NCBI RefSeq assembly: GCF_023952475.1
Contig: NZ_JALHRX010000026.1
Coordinates: 1 to 56,949, forward strand
Origin: Cupriavidus sp. WGlv3
Lineage (GTDB): Bacteria; Pseudomonadota; Gammaproteobacteria; Burkholderiales; Burkholderiaceae
Reading direction: 5' to 3'
DNA length: 56,949 bases
The position numbers and the translations under genes are program-made. Below the pieces are notes generated by a model. That model was not told the DNA's origin. It worked only from the letters and a program-made list of their open reading frames with translations, and ran no database searches. Positions 36,451-45,245 of this stretch are shown one piece after another; positions within the stretch are counted from its first letter, which is position 1, and each line of letters opens with the position of its first letter.

Positions 36451-36980
36451 CGGCAGCTTGGGCAGTATCGCTAACTTATTGATTTATAAGGCACCCGGGC
36501 AGAGCCTGAAATCGTCCGACCCGAAATGCATAGCAAAAGGCAATGCCGATAATTCTATGCGCGATGACGCAGGATGCACAGGCCCGCCGGCAAGGTTTCG
36601 TCCGTATGCTGCAGTGAGCCGGCAACAGACCAGGCGAGCCGCGGCGCAAAGCGCCGGTTGGGGATTACCCGCTGCAGCGCACCATCACCTTGCATTCGCC
36701 GGACGCGTTTCATATGCTGCAGGTCAGGAGTTATAAATACTTAGATCAGACTTCAGCCGAATCTAAGGCTCTTGCAACAGAAGCGTTTCACACGCACACC
36801 GGGGCGATCCGGTATCTCCAGGGGAAAGGACGATCTGCAGCCAGACGGGAAGGCTGTACGGCGTCCCCGGAGCACTGGCGGATCGTAGGGAGGTGCAACC
36901 GCAGGATAGCGGGGCACATCCGACAAGCAGGCACGGATTTTCGCGGGGTTCGTGCTTGCCGCAATAATAAGAGAGCGGCC
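36451..36980. other. Intergenic region upstream of the LuxR-type gene
   Basis: 530 bp. It holds an AT-rich stretch at about 36728-36770 with the inverted repeat CTTAGAT (36740-36746)/ATCTAAG (36761-36767), probably regulatory for the gene starting at 36981. No supported ORF; the frame open from 36690 lacks a ribosome site. Confidence 0.45.
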
Positions 36981-37826
36981 ATGGCCACCATCCTCTTGAT
37001 CGAGCCTCACCCCCTCCTGCGCCTGGGTCTGCGCCACCTGCTGGCCCAAGCACACCTCGACGGCGACCTGCTGGACATCGATCCGCTGGCACCCATCGAC
37101 TCCGACCTGTGGCTCAACGATGCCGACCTGATGGTCTACGGACTGCCGGCCGATCAGGCCAGCGGCTGGTCCATGCTGGAGCAGTTGTGCCAGCGGCTGC
37201 GGCCACAGCGGGTCCTGGTCCTCAGCGAGCAGGCGATGCCGGCGCTGCCCGAGGCTGGACTGCCGGAGCCGGTGCGCGGCTGCGTGCCCAAGCATTGCAG
37301 CGCCGACGCGCTGGATGCGGCGGTGCGGCTGGTACTGGCCGGCGGCGAATGCTTCCCGGCATCGAGCCAGTCGTTACCGGGCCGGCACGCCGGCACGGAC
37401 GCCGCCGCGGCACGCCTCGCGCCGGCGGCTCCCGGCGATGCCCGGGTGGTGACGCTGCGCCCGGGCGTGGACGATGCCGGCCACGACAGCGCGGCACCGG
37501 TGGCGCAACGCCAGTTCGCCGCGCACGCCACCGCCTACGAAACGCCATCGGCCGGCGCGCACCTGCTCAACATCACCGAGCGCCAGTACGAGGTGCTGGC
37601 ATTGCTGGCGCGCGGCTATCCGATCAAGACCGTCAGCCGCATGCTGAATATCTCGATCGCCACGGCCAAGACGCATGCCTGCACCCTGTATCAGCGTCTC
37701 CATGTGCGCAACAAGGGCGAAGCGGTCTACGTGGCCCTGCAAAGGGGTGCCACGCTCAACTGGGCGGGACCGGACCCGGCCGCAGCGCCCGCGCGTATGC
37801 CGGCGCCGGTAGGCCAGGCGGCTTGA
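36981..37826 (+). CDS. LuxR-type regulator with degenerate receiver
   Basis: 281 aa from ATG 36981 (GAGAG upstream). The N-terminal receiver-like domain opens 'MATILLIEPHPLLRLGLRHL', where the acidic pair is Glu-Pro rather than Asp-Asp, and Tyr53 occupies the phospho-Asp position ('DLMVYGLP'). A low-complexity linker of about 60 residues is followed by a LuxR HTH, 'ITERQYEVLALLARGYPIKT' and 'TAKTHACTLYQRLHVRNKGE'. It is unlikely to be controlled by classical phosphorylation. It precedes the exopolysaccharide locus and may regulate it (inference). Confidence 0.85.
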   Translation: MATILLIEPHPLLRLGLRHLLAQAHLDGDLLDIDPLAPIDSDLWLNDADLMVYGLPADQASGWSMLEQLCQRLRPQRVLVLSEQAMPALPEAGLPEPVRGCVPKHCSADALDAAVRLVLAGGECFPASSQSLPGRHAGTDAAAARLAPAAPGDARVVTLRPGVDDAGHDSAAPVAQRQFAAHATAYETPSAGAHLLNITERQYEVLALLARGYPIKTVSRMLNISIATAKTHACTLYQRLHVRNKGEAVYVALQRGATLNWAGPDPAAAPARMPAPVGQAA

Positions 37827-38044
37827 GCCGGTTGCGCGCGCCTCATCCTTCTGCTGGGCGATGCTCCGCCAAAAGCATGAGGCAGGGGTGGCAGCGGCTT
37901 GCTACCTTCTGAGGGAAGACATCCGCACAGACCGACGCCGGCGGTTGGCGCTGGTGCGATGCCTTCCCCGCCGGGCCGCCCGCAGCCTGGCTCCGACCGC
38001 GCGGCCGCTGCCATGGCCGCCCGGGTTGCCGCCGGACCAAGTCA

Positions 38045-38590
38045 ATGCCGACCTACCTGATCGCCAGCAATGAAATGATGTGCCGGGTGCTGGCACGACG
38101 CCTGCACGCGCTCGACCTGCCCAGGCCGATCAACTGCCGCACGCCGCAATGGCTGCAAGCCCCGGCGCACGCCCCGTCATTGGCTGCGCCGGCGCAGACC
38201 GCGACGCACGACCTTCAGGCCGTCCCTGGCCACGCGCCCCCGCATGCCGCCGCGCAGCTGCCGCCGGATCCCGCGGATATTGCCGTGATCGATTGCAGCG
38301 GCCTCGAAGGCGATCCCCGCGCATGGCTGGACCAGCTGCACGCGCGCCTGGCGCCGCGGCGCTGGCTGGTGTTGTCCGATCGCCTCGACCCCGCGCTGAT
38401 CCTGCATGCGGCGCTGCTCGGTGCCAGCGGCTGCCTCGCGTTGCCCGCGGCGATGGACCTGGTGTGCGCCGCCTCTGCGCTGGTGTGGGCCGGCGGCCAG
38501 TGTTTCCCGCGCATGGCGCTGTCGCTGGGCGGGGCGCGTGCGCCCGCGCCCTCCCTCCTTTGTGCGACCCCTCCTACAACCACCGGATGA
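38045..38590 (+). CDS. Stand-alone receiver-like protein
   Basis: 181 aa, similar in layout to the receiver half of the gene at 36981: 'MPTYLIASNEMMCRVLARRL', a Pro/Ala/His-rich insert (about 40-75), 'DIAVIDCSGLEGD' with Asp83 at the phospho-acceptor position, and 'GASGCLALPAAMDLVCAASA' followed by 'GGQCFP', which is also present in the neighbour. No DNA-binding domain. Probably arose by duplication; it could titrate or modify the LuxR-type protein. The ribosome site is weak, so the start is uncertain. Confidence 0.6.
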   Translation: MPTYLIASNEMMCRVLARRLHALDLPRPINCRTPQWLQAPAHAPSLAAPAQTATHDLQAVPGHAPPHAAAQLPPDPADIAVIDCSGLEGDPRAWLDQLHARLAPRRWLVLSDRLDPALILHAALLGASGCLALPAAMDLVCAASALVWAGGQCFPRMALSLGGARAPAPSLLCATPPTTTG

Positions 38591-38685
38591 GGGCGCAATA
38601 TCGCTGATGGCCTATGCTTGATTCGCCCGGAGGCAGAAGCTGGCCCTCATTTGCAGGCTGGCCGTCCCGGGGACAAGGGGGTCGT

Positions 38686-39000
38686 ATGGAGGCCGGACTG
38701 GAGTTCCTCGTCGTGCGCGGCTTTGCCGTGCGCGAGGGCCGGGGAAAGTGGGCGTGCTGCTTCGAGATCAGGCTCGCCGCCCATCGTGAGGAAGGTTGCG
38801 GCGCGGATGGCGCTGCCGGCAGCGATGAGCCGCTGCTGTACCGGGGAGAACTGCACGGGCGCCAGTTCGATTGCGAGCTGGCCGCCGCCGATGCCGCGCG
38901 CGCCGCCGGCGAGCGCGAAGCCTTGCTGCGCGTGGAAAGCCTCAAGGCGCTGATCATCGCGCAGCATCGGCATCGCGTGCCGCCGTCCATGGTGAGCTGA
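38686..39000 (+). CDS. Hypothetical protein
   Basis: 104 aa from ATG 38686, with AAGGGGG upstream. 'MEAGLEFLVVRGFAVREGRG' begins a mixed alpha/beta chain with three Cys and a C-terminal helix 'REALLRVESLKALIIAQHRH'. I do not recognise a family. It lies just after the receiver-like gene on the same strand. Confidence 0.5.
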   Translation: MEAGLEFLVVRGFAVREGRGKWACCFEIRLAAHREEGCGADGAAGSDEPLLYRGELHGRQFDCELAAADAARAAGEREALLRVESLKALIIAQHRHRVPPSMVS

Positions 39001-39072
39001 ACCTGCAGGCACGCGCAGCTGTTGTGCAGCGGCACCCGGCGCGAGCGCCCGGTGCCGCTGTGCGTTTGTGCG

Positions 39073-39114
39073 GGCCGCATTGGGTTGGCCGCATTGGGTT
39101 GGCTGCATTGGGTT
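39073..39114. repeat. 14-bp tandem repeat, three units
   Basis: GGCCGCATTGGGTT is repeated three times (one base differs in unit three), followed by degenerate partial units to about 39151. Confidence 0.85.
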
Positions 39115-39222
39115 GGCCGCACTGATGGGGCGCACTGATGGGCCGCATTGTTCGGTCCGCCTGGTGTCGGCCGCATGATCTTGCCGTTGCCGCCGCCATC
39201 TCGACCATGCCTTCCGGGCCGG

Positions 39223-39262
39223 AAAAAAAAGAAGCCCGCCGACCGGGGGACCATGCGGGCTT
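39223..39262 (-). terminator. Orphan minus-strand terminator, possible small RNA end
   Basis: Read on the minus strand, AAGCCCGC and GCGGGCTT pair across a 15-nt loop and are followed by a T-rich tract (CTTTTTTTT). No minus-strand gene ends nearby. A second hairpin (GCTGCCC/GGGCAGC, about 39270-39294) lies just upstream on that strand, so a short RNA is conceivable. Confidence 0.5.
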
Positions 39263-39509
39263 TGAAAACGCTGCCCCGATGATGCAAGGGCAGCGATCCC
39301 GATTGAACATATCGAATTGCGCGAAGACTCTCTATCCACCAGACGGCCAATGCAGTCATGCACTCTCAACCTGTCTGCACCCTGACCAGCGCAGTCGGGG
39401 GCCGCGCTGCGCGTGCGTGCGGCGCTGGACCAAGCGGCCGATGCCGCCACGCGCGACGCGGTGGTACGCTGCGCCACCAGACCCTGACGCTTGCTGCTTG
39501 CGCCCGCCC

Positions 39510-40175
39510 ATGAGCCATTGGCATCTCGTTTCCCTGTTCGGCGAATCCGCCTACCTGCTGCCCTGCGCCGTGTTCCTGGCGTTGTGGCTGTACTGGCGCG
39601 GCGCGCCCGCCAGCGCGCGCCACTGGGTGCTGGCGTTCGCCGCGGCCGCGCTGCTGGTGCTGGCGTCCAAGCTCGCGTTCATGGGCTGGGGCATCGGCAG
39701 TGCGGCGCTGAACTTCACCGGTTTCTCCGGCCACGCGATGATGGCGGCGTCGGTGCTGCCGGTGCTGCTCTACCTGGCGGTGCCGGCCGCATGGCGGCGC
39801 CTGGGCTGGCTGGCGGCGGCCGCGGGCGTGGCCCTGGCGTTGCTGGTGGGGGTGTCGCGGCTGGCGCTGCATGCGCACTCGGTGTCGGAGGTGGCGGGCG
39901 GCCTGGGCGTGGGCCTGTGTGTGAGCCTGCCGTTCATCCTGCGGCGCACCACGCCGCACGGTCCGCTGGCGATGGTGCTGGCAAGCGTGGTGCTGGTCAC
40001 CGCGCTGGTGATGCCGATGACCGGCACCGTGGGCGCCTCGCACGCGCTGATCCAGCAGCTTGCCATGCTGCTGTCCGGCCGCGACCGCCCCTTCCAGCGC
40101 GGCGAATGGGCCATGCACGGGCGCGCGACCGGGTACGCCAAGGTGCACGCCGCGGTGCGCACCGGGACCTGCTGA
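39510..40175 (+). CDS. PAP2 superfamily membrane phosphatase
   Basis: 221 aa with about six TM helices. Type 2 phosphatidic acid phosphatase motifs are recognisable but variant: Lys in 'ASKLAFMGWG' (C1), 'GFSGHAMM' (C2, SGH) and 'SRLALHAHSVSEV' (C3, where Glu replaces the usual Asp). Such enzymes dephosphorylate undecaprenyl diphosphate or lipid phosphates. It heads the polysaccharide genes, so lipid-carrier recycling fits. The frame remains open upstream, but ATG 39510 gives the family's normal length. Confidence 0.8.
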   Translation: MSHWHLVSLFGESAYLLPCAVFLALWLYWRGAPASARHWVLAFAAAALLVLASKLAFMGWGIGSAALNFTGFSGHAMMAASVLPVLLYLAVPAAWRRLGWLAAAAGVALALLVGVSRLALHAHSVSEVAGGLGVGLCVSLPFILRRTTPHGPLAMVLASVVLVTALVMPMTGTVGASHALIQQLAMLLSGRDRPFQRGEWAMHGRATGYAKVHAAVRTGTC

Positions 40176-40290
40176 GCGCGGCCGCGCGCGCTGATTTCCC
40201 CGCCACAGGCTGTGTGCGCCCGCCAACAGACACTGGCGGGCGGCTCGGCAACCATCGCTGCATCGAGCATTGCATTCGCGGTGGGCAGCC

Positions 40291-41694
<1,404 letters not shown>

Positions 41695-41804
41695 GGCGCA
41701 GCTGCGGCGGTACCCGGGGGCGCACGGATTGGTGCGCAAACGTACCGAAGCCGCAGCCTGTTAAGCGTGCAATAGGCCGCGCTCATAAAAACCGGAGGTG
41801 TTCC

Positions 41805-42056
41805 ATGAAAGCAACCATCCGCAGCATCCTGGGCGAAGTTGCCCGGCTCGATGTGCCGCTCGCCGAGCTGGCAGACAGCGATGACCTGTATGCCGCCGGC
41901 CTGTCGTCGCTGGCCACCGTGCACGTGATGCTCGCGCTCGAGAACGCTTTCGACATCGAGATTCCGGACCAGATGCTGACGCGCCAGCTGTTCCGCAGCG
42001 TTGATTCCCTGGCCGCCGCGGTCGAGCAGATCCGGCAGCAGCAGGAGGCGGCATGA
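41805..42056 (+). CDS. Acyl carrier protein
   Basis: 83 aa, four-helix carrier protein. 'AGLSSLATVHVMLALE' aligns with the canonical DSL motif, so Ser35 is the phosphopantetheine site; the preceding Asp is replaced by Ser, as in several carriers used by amino acid ligases. GGAGG precedes ATG 41805. Its stop overlaps the start of the dehydrogenase (ATGA), placing it in a tight operon with that enzyme and the ligase. Expected to receive an amino acid or acyl group from the ligase (inference). Confidence 0.9.
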   Translation: MKATIRSILGEVARLDVPLAELADSDDLYAAGLSSLATVHVMLALENAFDIEIPDQMLTRQLFRSVDSLAAAVEQIRQQQEAA

Positions 42057-43252
42057 CCCCCGTGGCCAGGGTCGCACTGGCGCACTCGAGCGCGGGTGCC
42101 GTGTGCGTGCGCGCCGACGCGCTGCTCGCTGCCGCCGAGGCCGCTGGCGCGGTCGCGCAGGCCCATGCCGACGCCGTCGACCGCGACGCGCGCTTTCCGC
42201 AGGAAGCCTTCGACAGCCTGCGCGAGCACGGCCTGATCGGCGCCATGGTGCCGGCCGCGCAAGGCGGTGCCGGCGCCTCGCTGGCGACGGTGGCGGCAAT
42301 CTGCCGCGTGCTCGGCGCGGCGTGCGCGTCGACCGGGATGATCTACGCCATGCACCAGATCCAGGTGGCCTGCGTGCTCGAACACGGCACCGCCAGCCCC
42401 TGGCACCAGGGCCTGCTCGCGCGCATTGCCGCCGAGCAGCTGCTGCTGGCTTCGGCCACGTCCGAGGAAGCCATCGGCGGCGCGCTGCGTAGCAGCGGCT
42501 GCGCGCTCAACGTCGACGGCGAGCGCTTTCACCTGCTCAAGATGGCGCCGACGATTTCGTATGGCGCCCACGCCGACGGCATCCTGATCACGTCGCGCCG
42601 CCATGCCGACGCCGGGCCATCGGACCAGGTGCTGGTGTGCGCGATGAAGCCGGACTACACGCTGCAAAGCCTGAACACGTGGGACACGCTGGGCATGCGC
42701 GGCACCTGCAGCAATGGCTTCCGGCTCGAGGCCACCGGCGCGCTGGCGCAGGTGCTGCCGGTGCCGTTCGGCGAGATCGCCGACGCCACCATGACGCCGG
42801 TGTCGCACATCCTGTGGAGTGCGCTGTGGCTTGGCATCTGCAGCGATGCGGTGGCGCGCGCCAAGACCTACTTCCAGGGGCAGGCGCGCGCGCGGCCGGG
42901 CGCGCTGCCGCCGTCGGCGGCACGCGTGGCCGAAGCGGTCAGCCTGCTGCAGCTGATCGAAGGACGCCTGGAACTGGCGCTGGAGCAACAACGCCGGCGC
43001 CATGCCGAGCCGCCGGTGGCGAGCGCGTTCGCGCTGGCTGCGGGCATGAACGGGCTCAAGACCGCGGTGTCCACGCTGGCGCTGGAGGCGGTGCAGCAAG
43101 CCATGCTGGTGTGCGGCATGGCGGGCTACAAGCACGGCACGCCGTTCAGCCTGGGCCGCCACTTGCGCGATCTGTGGTCGGCGCCGCTGATGATCAACAA
43201 CGATCGCATCCTGACCAACACGGCCAATCTGTTGCTGGCCGATCGTTCCTGA
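42053..43252 (+). CDS. Acyl-CoA dehydrogenase-like flavoprotein
   Basis: 399 aa with the acyl-CoA dehydrogenase architecture: 'FPQEAFDSLREHGLIGAMVP' in the N-terminal domain, a middle beta domain with 'WDTLGMRGTCSNGFRL', and a helical C-terminal domain. At the C-terminus, where the typical catalytic Glu (YEGT) would be, it reads 'LWSAPLMINNDRILTNTANL'. Translationally coupled to the carrier protein and followed 10 bp later by the ligase. The best analogy is with prolyl-carrier-protein dehydrogenases, which oxidise an aminoacyl thioester on a carrier; this is inference. Confidence 0.88.
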   Translation: MTPVARVALAHSSAGAVCVRADALLAAAEAAGAVAQAHADAVDRDARFPQEAFDSLREHGLIGAMVPAAQGGAGASLATVAAICRVLGAACASTGMIYAMHQIQVACVLEHGTASPWHQGLLARIAAEQLLLASATSEEAIGGALRSSGCALNVDGERFHLLKMAPTISYGAHADGILITSRRHADAGPSDQVLVCAMKPDYTLQSLNTWDTLGMRGTCSNGFRLEATGALAQVLPVPFGEIADATMTPVSHILWSALWLGICSDAVARAKTYFQGQARARPGALPPSAARVAEAVSLLQLIEGRLELALEQQRRRHAEPPVASAFALAAGMNGLKTAVSTLALEAVQQAMLVCGMAGYKHGTPFSLGRHLRDLWSAPLMINNDRILTNTANLLLADRS

Positions 43253-43262
43253 GGGAGATCGC

Positions 43263-44264
43263 ATGGACCTCCATACCCTGACCGACGGCAGCGCCCAGGG
43301 TGGCGCCGCGGCCGAGCCAAGCGCCGCGACGACGCGCGGCAAGCCGGCGCCGCGCGCATCCGGCCCGACGTTCCTCGAGCAGCTGGTGGCCGAGGGCCTG
43401 ATGATCCCGACCGGCGTGCCCGGCCTGTATGGTCGCAACACCACCTTCGAATCGATCTGCGAAGGCATGAACAACGTCATGACGCACCTGGGGCGCGGCC
43501 TCGGCGCGGAAACGCTGCACTTCCCGCCGGCCATGGGCCAGGCGGATTTCGAGACCAGCGGCTACATGAAGAGCTTTCCGCAGCTGGCGGGCACCGTCCA
43601 CAGCTTCTGCGGCGACGACAAGGGCCACCGCCGCCTGCTGGCGCGGCTGGAGGACAAGGACGACTGGACCGACCAGCAGCAGCCGACCGGCGTGGTGCTG
43701 ACCCCGGCGGCGTGCTATCCGGTCTACCCGGTGATCGCGCGGCGCGGCCCGCTGCCCGAGGACGGCAAGGTGGTCGACGTGATGTCGTACTGCTTCCGCC
43801 ATGAGTCCTCGCTCGAGCCGACCCGCATGCAGCTGTTCCGTCAGCGCGAGTATGTCTGCCTGGGTACGCCGCAACGCATCGCCGCGTTCCGCGAGCAGTG
43901 GCTCGAGCGGGTGCCGGAGCTGGGCACGGCGCTGCAGCTGCCGGTGGAGATCGACGTCGCCAACGATCCGTTCTTCGGGCGCGGCGGCAAGCTCGTCGCC
44001 GAAAGCCAGCGCGAGCTCAGGCTCAAGTTCGAGCTGCTGGTTCCCATCAACGACGGCGCGCCGCCCTCGGCGTGCATGAGCTTCAACTACCACATGGACC
44101 ACTTCGGCCACATGTGGGATCTGCGCAGCGCGGACGGCGCCACTGCGCACACGGGCTGTGTCGGCATCGGCGTCGAGCGCATGGCGCTGGCGCTGCTGCG
44201 CCACCACGGGCTGGATCCGGCACGCTGGCCCCAAACCGTCCGTGACACGCTGTGGGGGGGGTAA
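43263..44264 (+). CDS. Amino acid:[carrier protein] ligase, seryl-tRNA synthetase-like
   Basis: 333 aa, the length of the truncated class II synthetase homologues that load amino acids (glycine or alanine in the studied cases) onto carrier proteins rather than tRNA. There is no tRNA-binding N-terminal domain. Motif 2 is 'SYCFRHESSLEPTRMQLF', and motif 3 'GCVGIGVERMALALL'. Cys151, Glu196 and Cys299 are spaced as expected for the family's zinc ligands. Stop TAA is immediately followed by the in-frame ATG of the next gene, after a run of eight G. The carrier encoded upstream is the obvious substrate. Confidence 0.92.
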   Translation: MDLHTLTDGSAQGGAAAEPSAATTRGKPAPRASGPTFLEQLVAEGLMIPTGVPGLYGRNTTFESICEGMNNVMTHLGRGLGAETLHFPPAMGQADFETSGYMKSFPQLAGTVHSFCGDDKGHRRLLARLEDKDDWTDQQQPTGVVLTPAACYPVYPVIARRGPLPEDGKVVDVMSYCFRHESSLEPTRMQLFRQREYVCLGTPQRIAAFREQWLERVPELGTALQLPVEIDVANDPFFGRGGKLVAESQRELRLKFELLVPINDGAPPSACMSFNYHMDHFGHMWDLRSADGATAHTGCVGIGVERMALALLRHHGLDPARWPQTVRDTLWGG

Positions 44265-45245
44265 ATGTACGGCGACGGCAGGGCCAGGGTTCGCGCAGGC
44301 CGCTCCACCTGGCATGGCGGCAATCCGGTCTGGTCCCATGCGAACCAGCAGATCGACCTGTGGGTCGAGCTGCTGCAGGGCTGGGACCTGGAACCCATTG
44401 CCGCGCTGCCGTTCACCGTGGCGCAGGACTTCGAGGGCGACCAGTTCACGCTCTCGGCCTTCCCCGCCAATGACCTCGAGCGCCTGTACGGCATCGTCAC
44501 GCACGAGCTGTCGATGTATGACCGGCTCGAGGCGCATGTGGCCACCCAGACCGCGCGCGGCAACGTGGTGCTGCTGGAAGTCGACAGCTACCAGCTGCCG
44601 CAGCCGGCCGGCACCTATCGCCGCCAGCATATGCGCTCGTGCATCGGCATCGACGTGCTGGTGCCCGAGGCGGCCGCCGTCGGCTACTTCCATGGCGATG
44701 GCTACCACACCGCCAGCGGCGAGGACTATGCCGCCATCTTCCGCCCGGCGACCGTGGGCTACGGCGAGGTGTCGGCGTTTCCGCATGCGTCGGTGGCACG
44801 TCGGCGCTTCGCCGCGCTGACCGATGCCGCGCTGATGCGGACTTCGCTGGAGCTGCTGCGCCATCACCTGTCGCGCCGACCGCAGCACAACCCGATCAGC
44901 GTGTTCCGCATGGCGTTCCCAGGCCATCTCGAACACCTGATGGCGCGCGGCGAACCCAACTTCCAGGTCTACGCGGCCAGCGTGCTGCGCCAGCTGGGCG
45001 TCAATTTCGAGCTGCTCGGCCGCTACCTGCGCTGGCTGGTGCTGCACGGGCACTCGCTGCCCGATTGCATCGGCGAGGCCTGCTACACCATGGCCTCCGA
45101 AGCCATGGTGATGCAGTTCCGGCTGATGCGCGCGGTGATCAGCCGCAAGTCTGATCCCTGCCAGGACTGCCTGGACCAGCTCGAGCAGGCCTACCAGGGC
45201 ACGGTGCCGGCGCTGGCCTCGCACTTCGGCGCGAGCGTGGCATGA
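44265..45245 (+). CDS. DUF1839 family protein
   Basis: 326 aa. The family (DUF1839) accompanies amino acid:carrier protein ligases in several proteobacteria. Typical segments here are 'IDLWVELLQGW', 'FTVAQDFEGDQFTL', 'VLLEVDSYQLP' and 'GYFHGDGYHTA', and a C-terminal 'DPCQDCLDQLEQAY' with a CxxC. The early motif usually read as NCY is NQQ here. A transfer role for the carrier-bound amino acid is suggested by genomic association only. It begins directly at the ligase stop and overlaps the GH2 gene by 4 bp. Confidence 0.88.
   Translation: MYGDGRARVRAGRSTWHGGNPVWSHANQQIDLWVELLQGWDLEPIAALPFTVAQDFEGDQFTLSAFPANDLERLYGIVTHELSMYDRLEAHVATQTARGNVVLLEVDSYQLPQPAGTYRRQHMRSCIGIDVLVPEAAAVGYFHGDGYHTASGEDYAAIFRPATVGYGEVSAFPHASVARRRFAALTDAALMRTSLELLRHHLSRRPQHNPISVFRMAFPGHLEHLMARGEPNFQVYAASVLRQLGVNFELLGRYLRWLVLHGHSLPDCIGEACYTMASEAMVMQFRLMRAVISRKSDPCQDCLDQLEQAYQGTVPALASHFGASVA

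Larger units (their letters stand above)
39001..39509. other. Intergenic region with tandem repeat and orphan terminator
   Basis: 509 bp without a supported gene. It holds a 14-bp tandem repeat (39073-39114) and a minus-strand terminator (39223-39262) with a second hairpin beside it. Open frames through it are not supported. Confidence 0.5.

Noticed and set aside
39138..39509. N-terminal extension of the PAP2 gene
   Set aside because: The frame is open by chance and crosses the orphan terminator; ATG 39510 yields the normal family length.
40128..40137. Partial GGGTACGC match in the PAP2 gene as another iteron
   Set aside because: Only the right half of the motif is present; the CGCAGAA half is missing.
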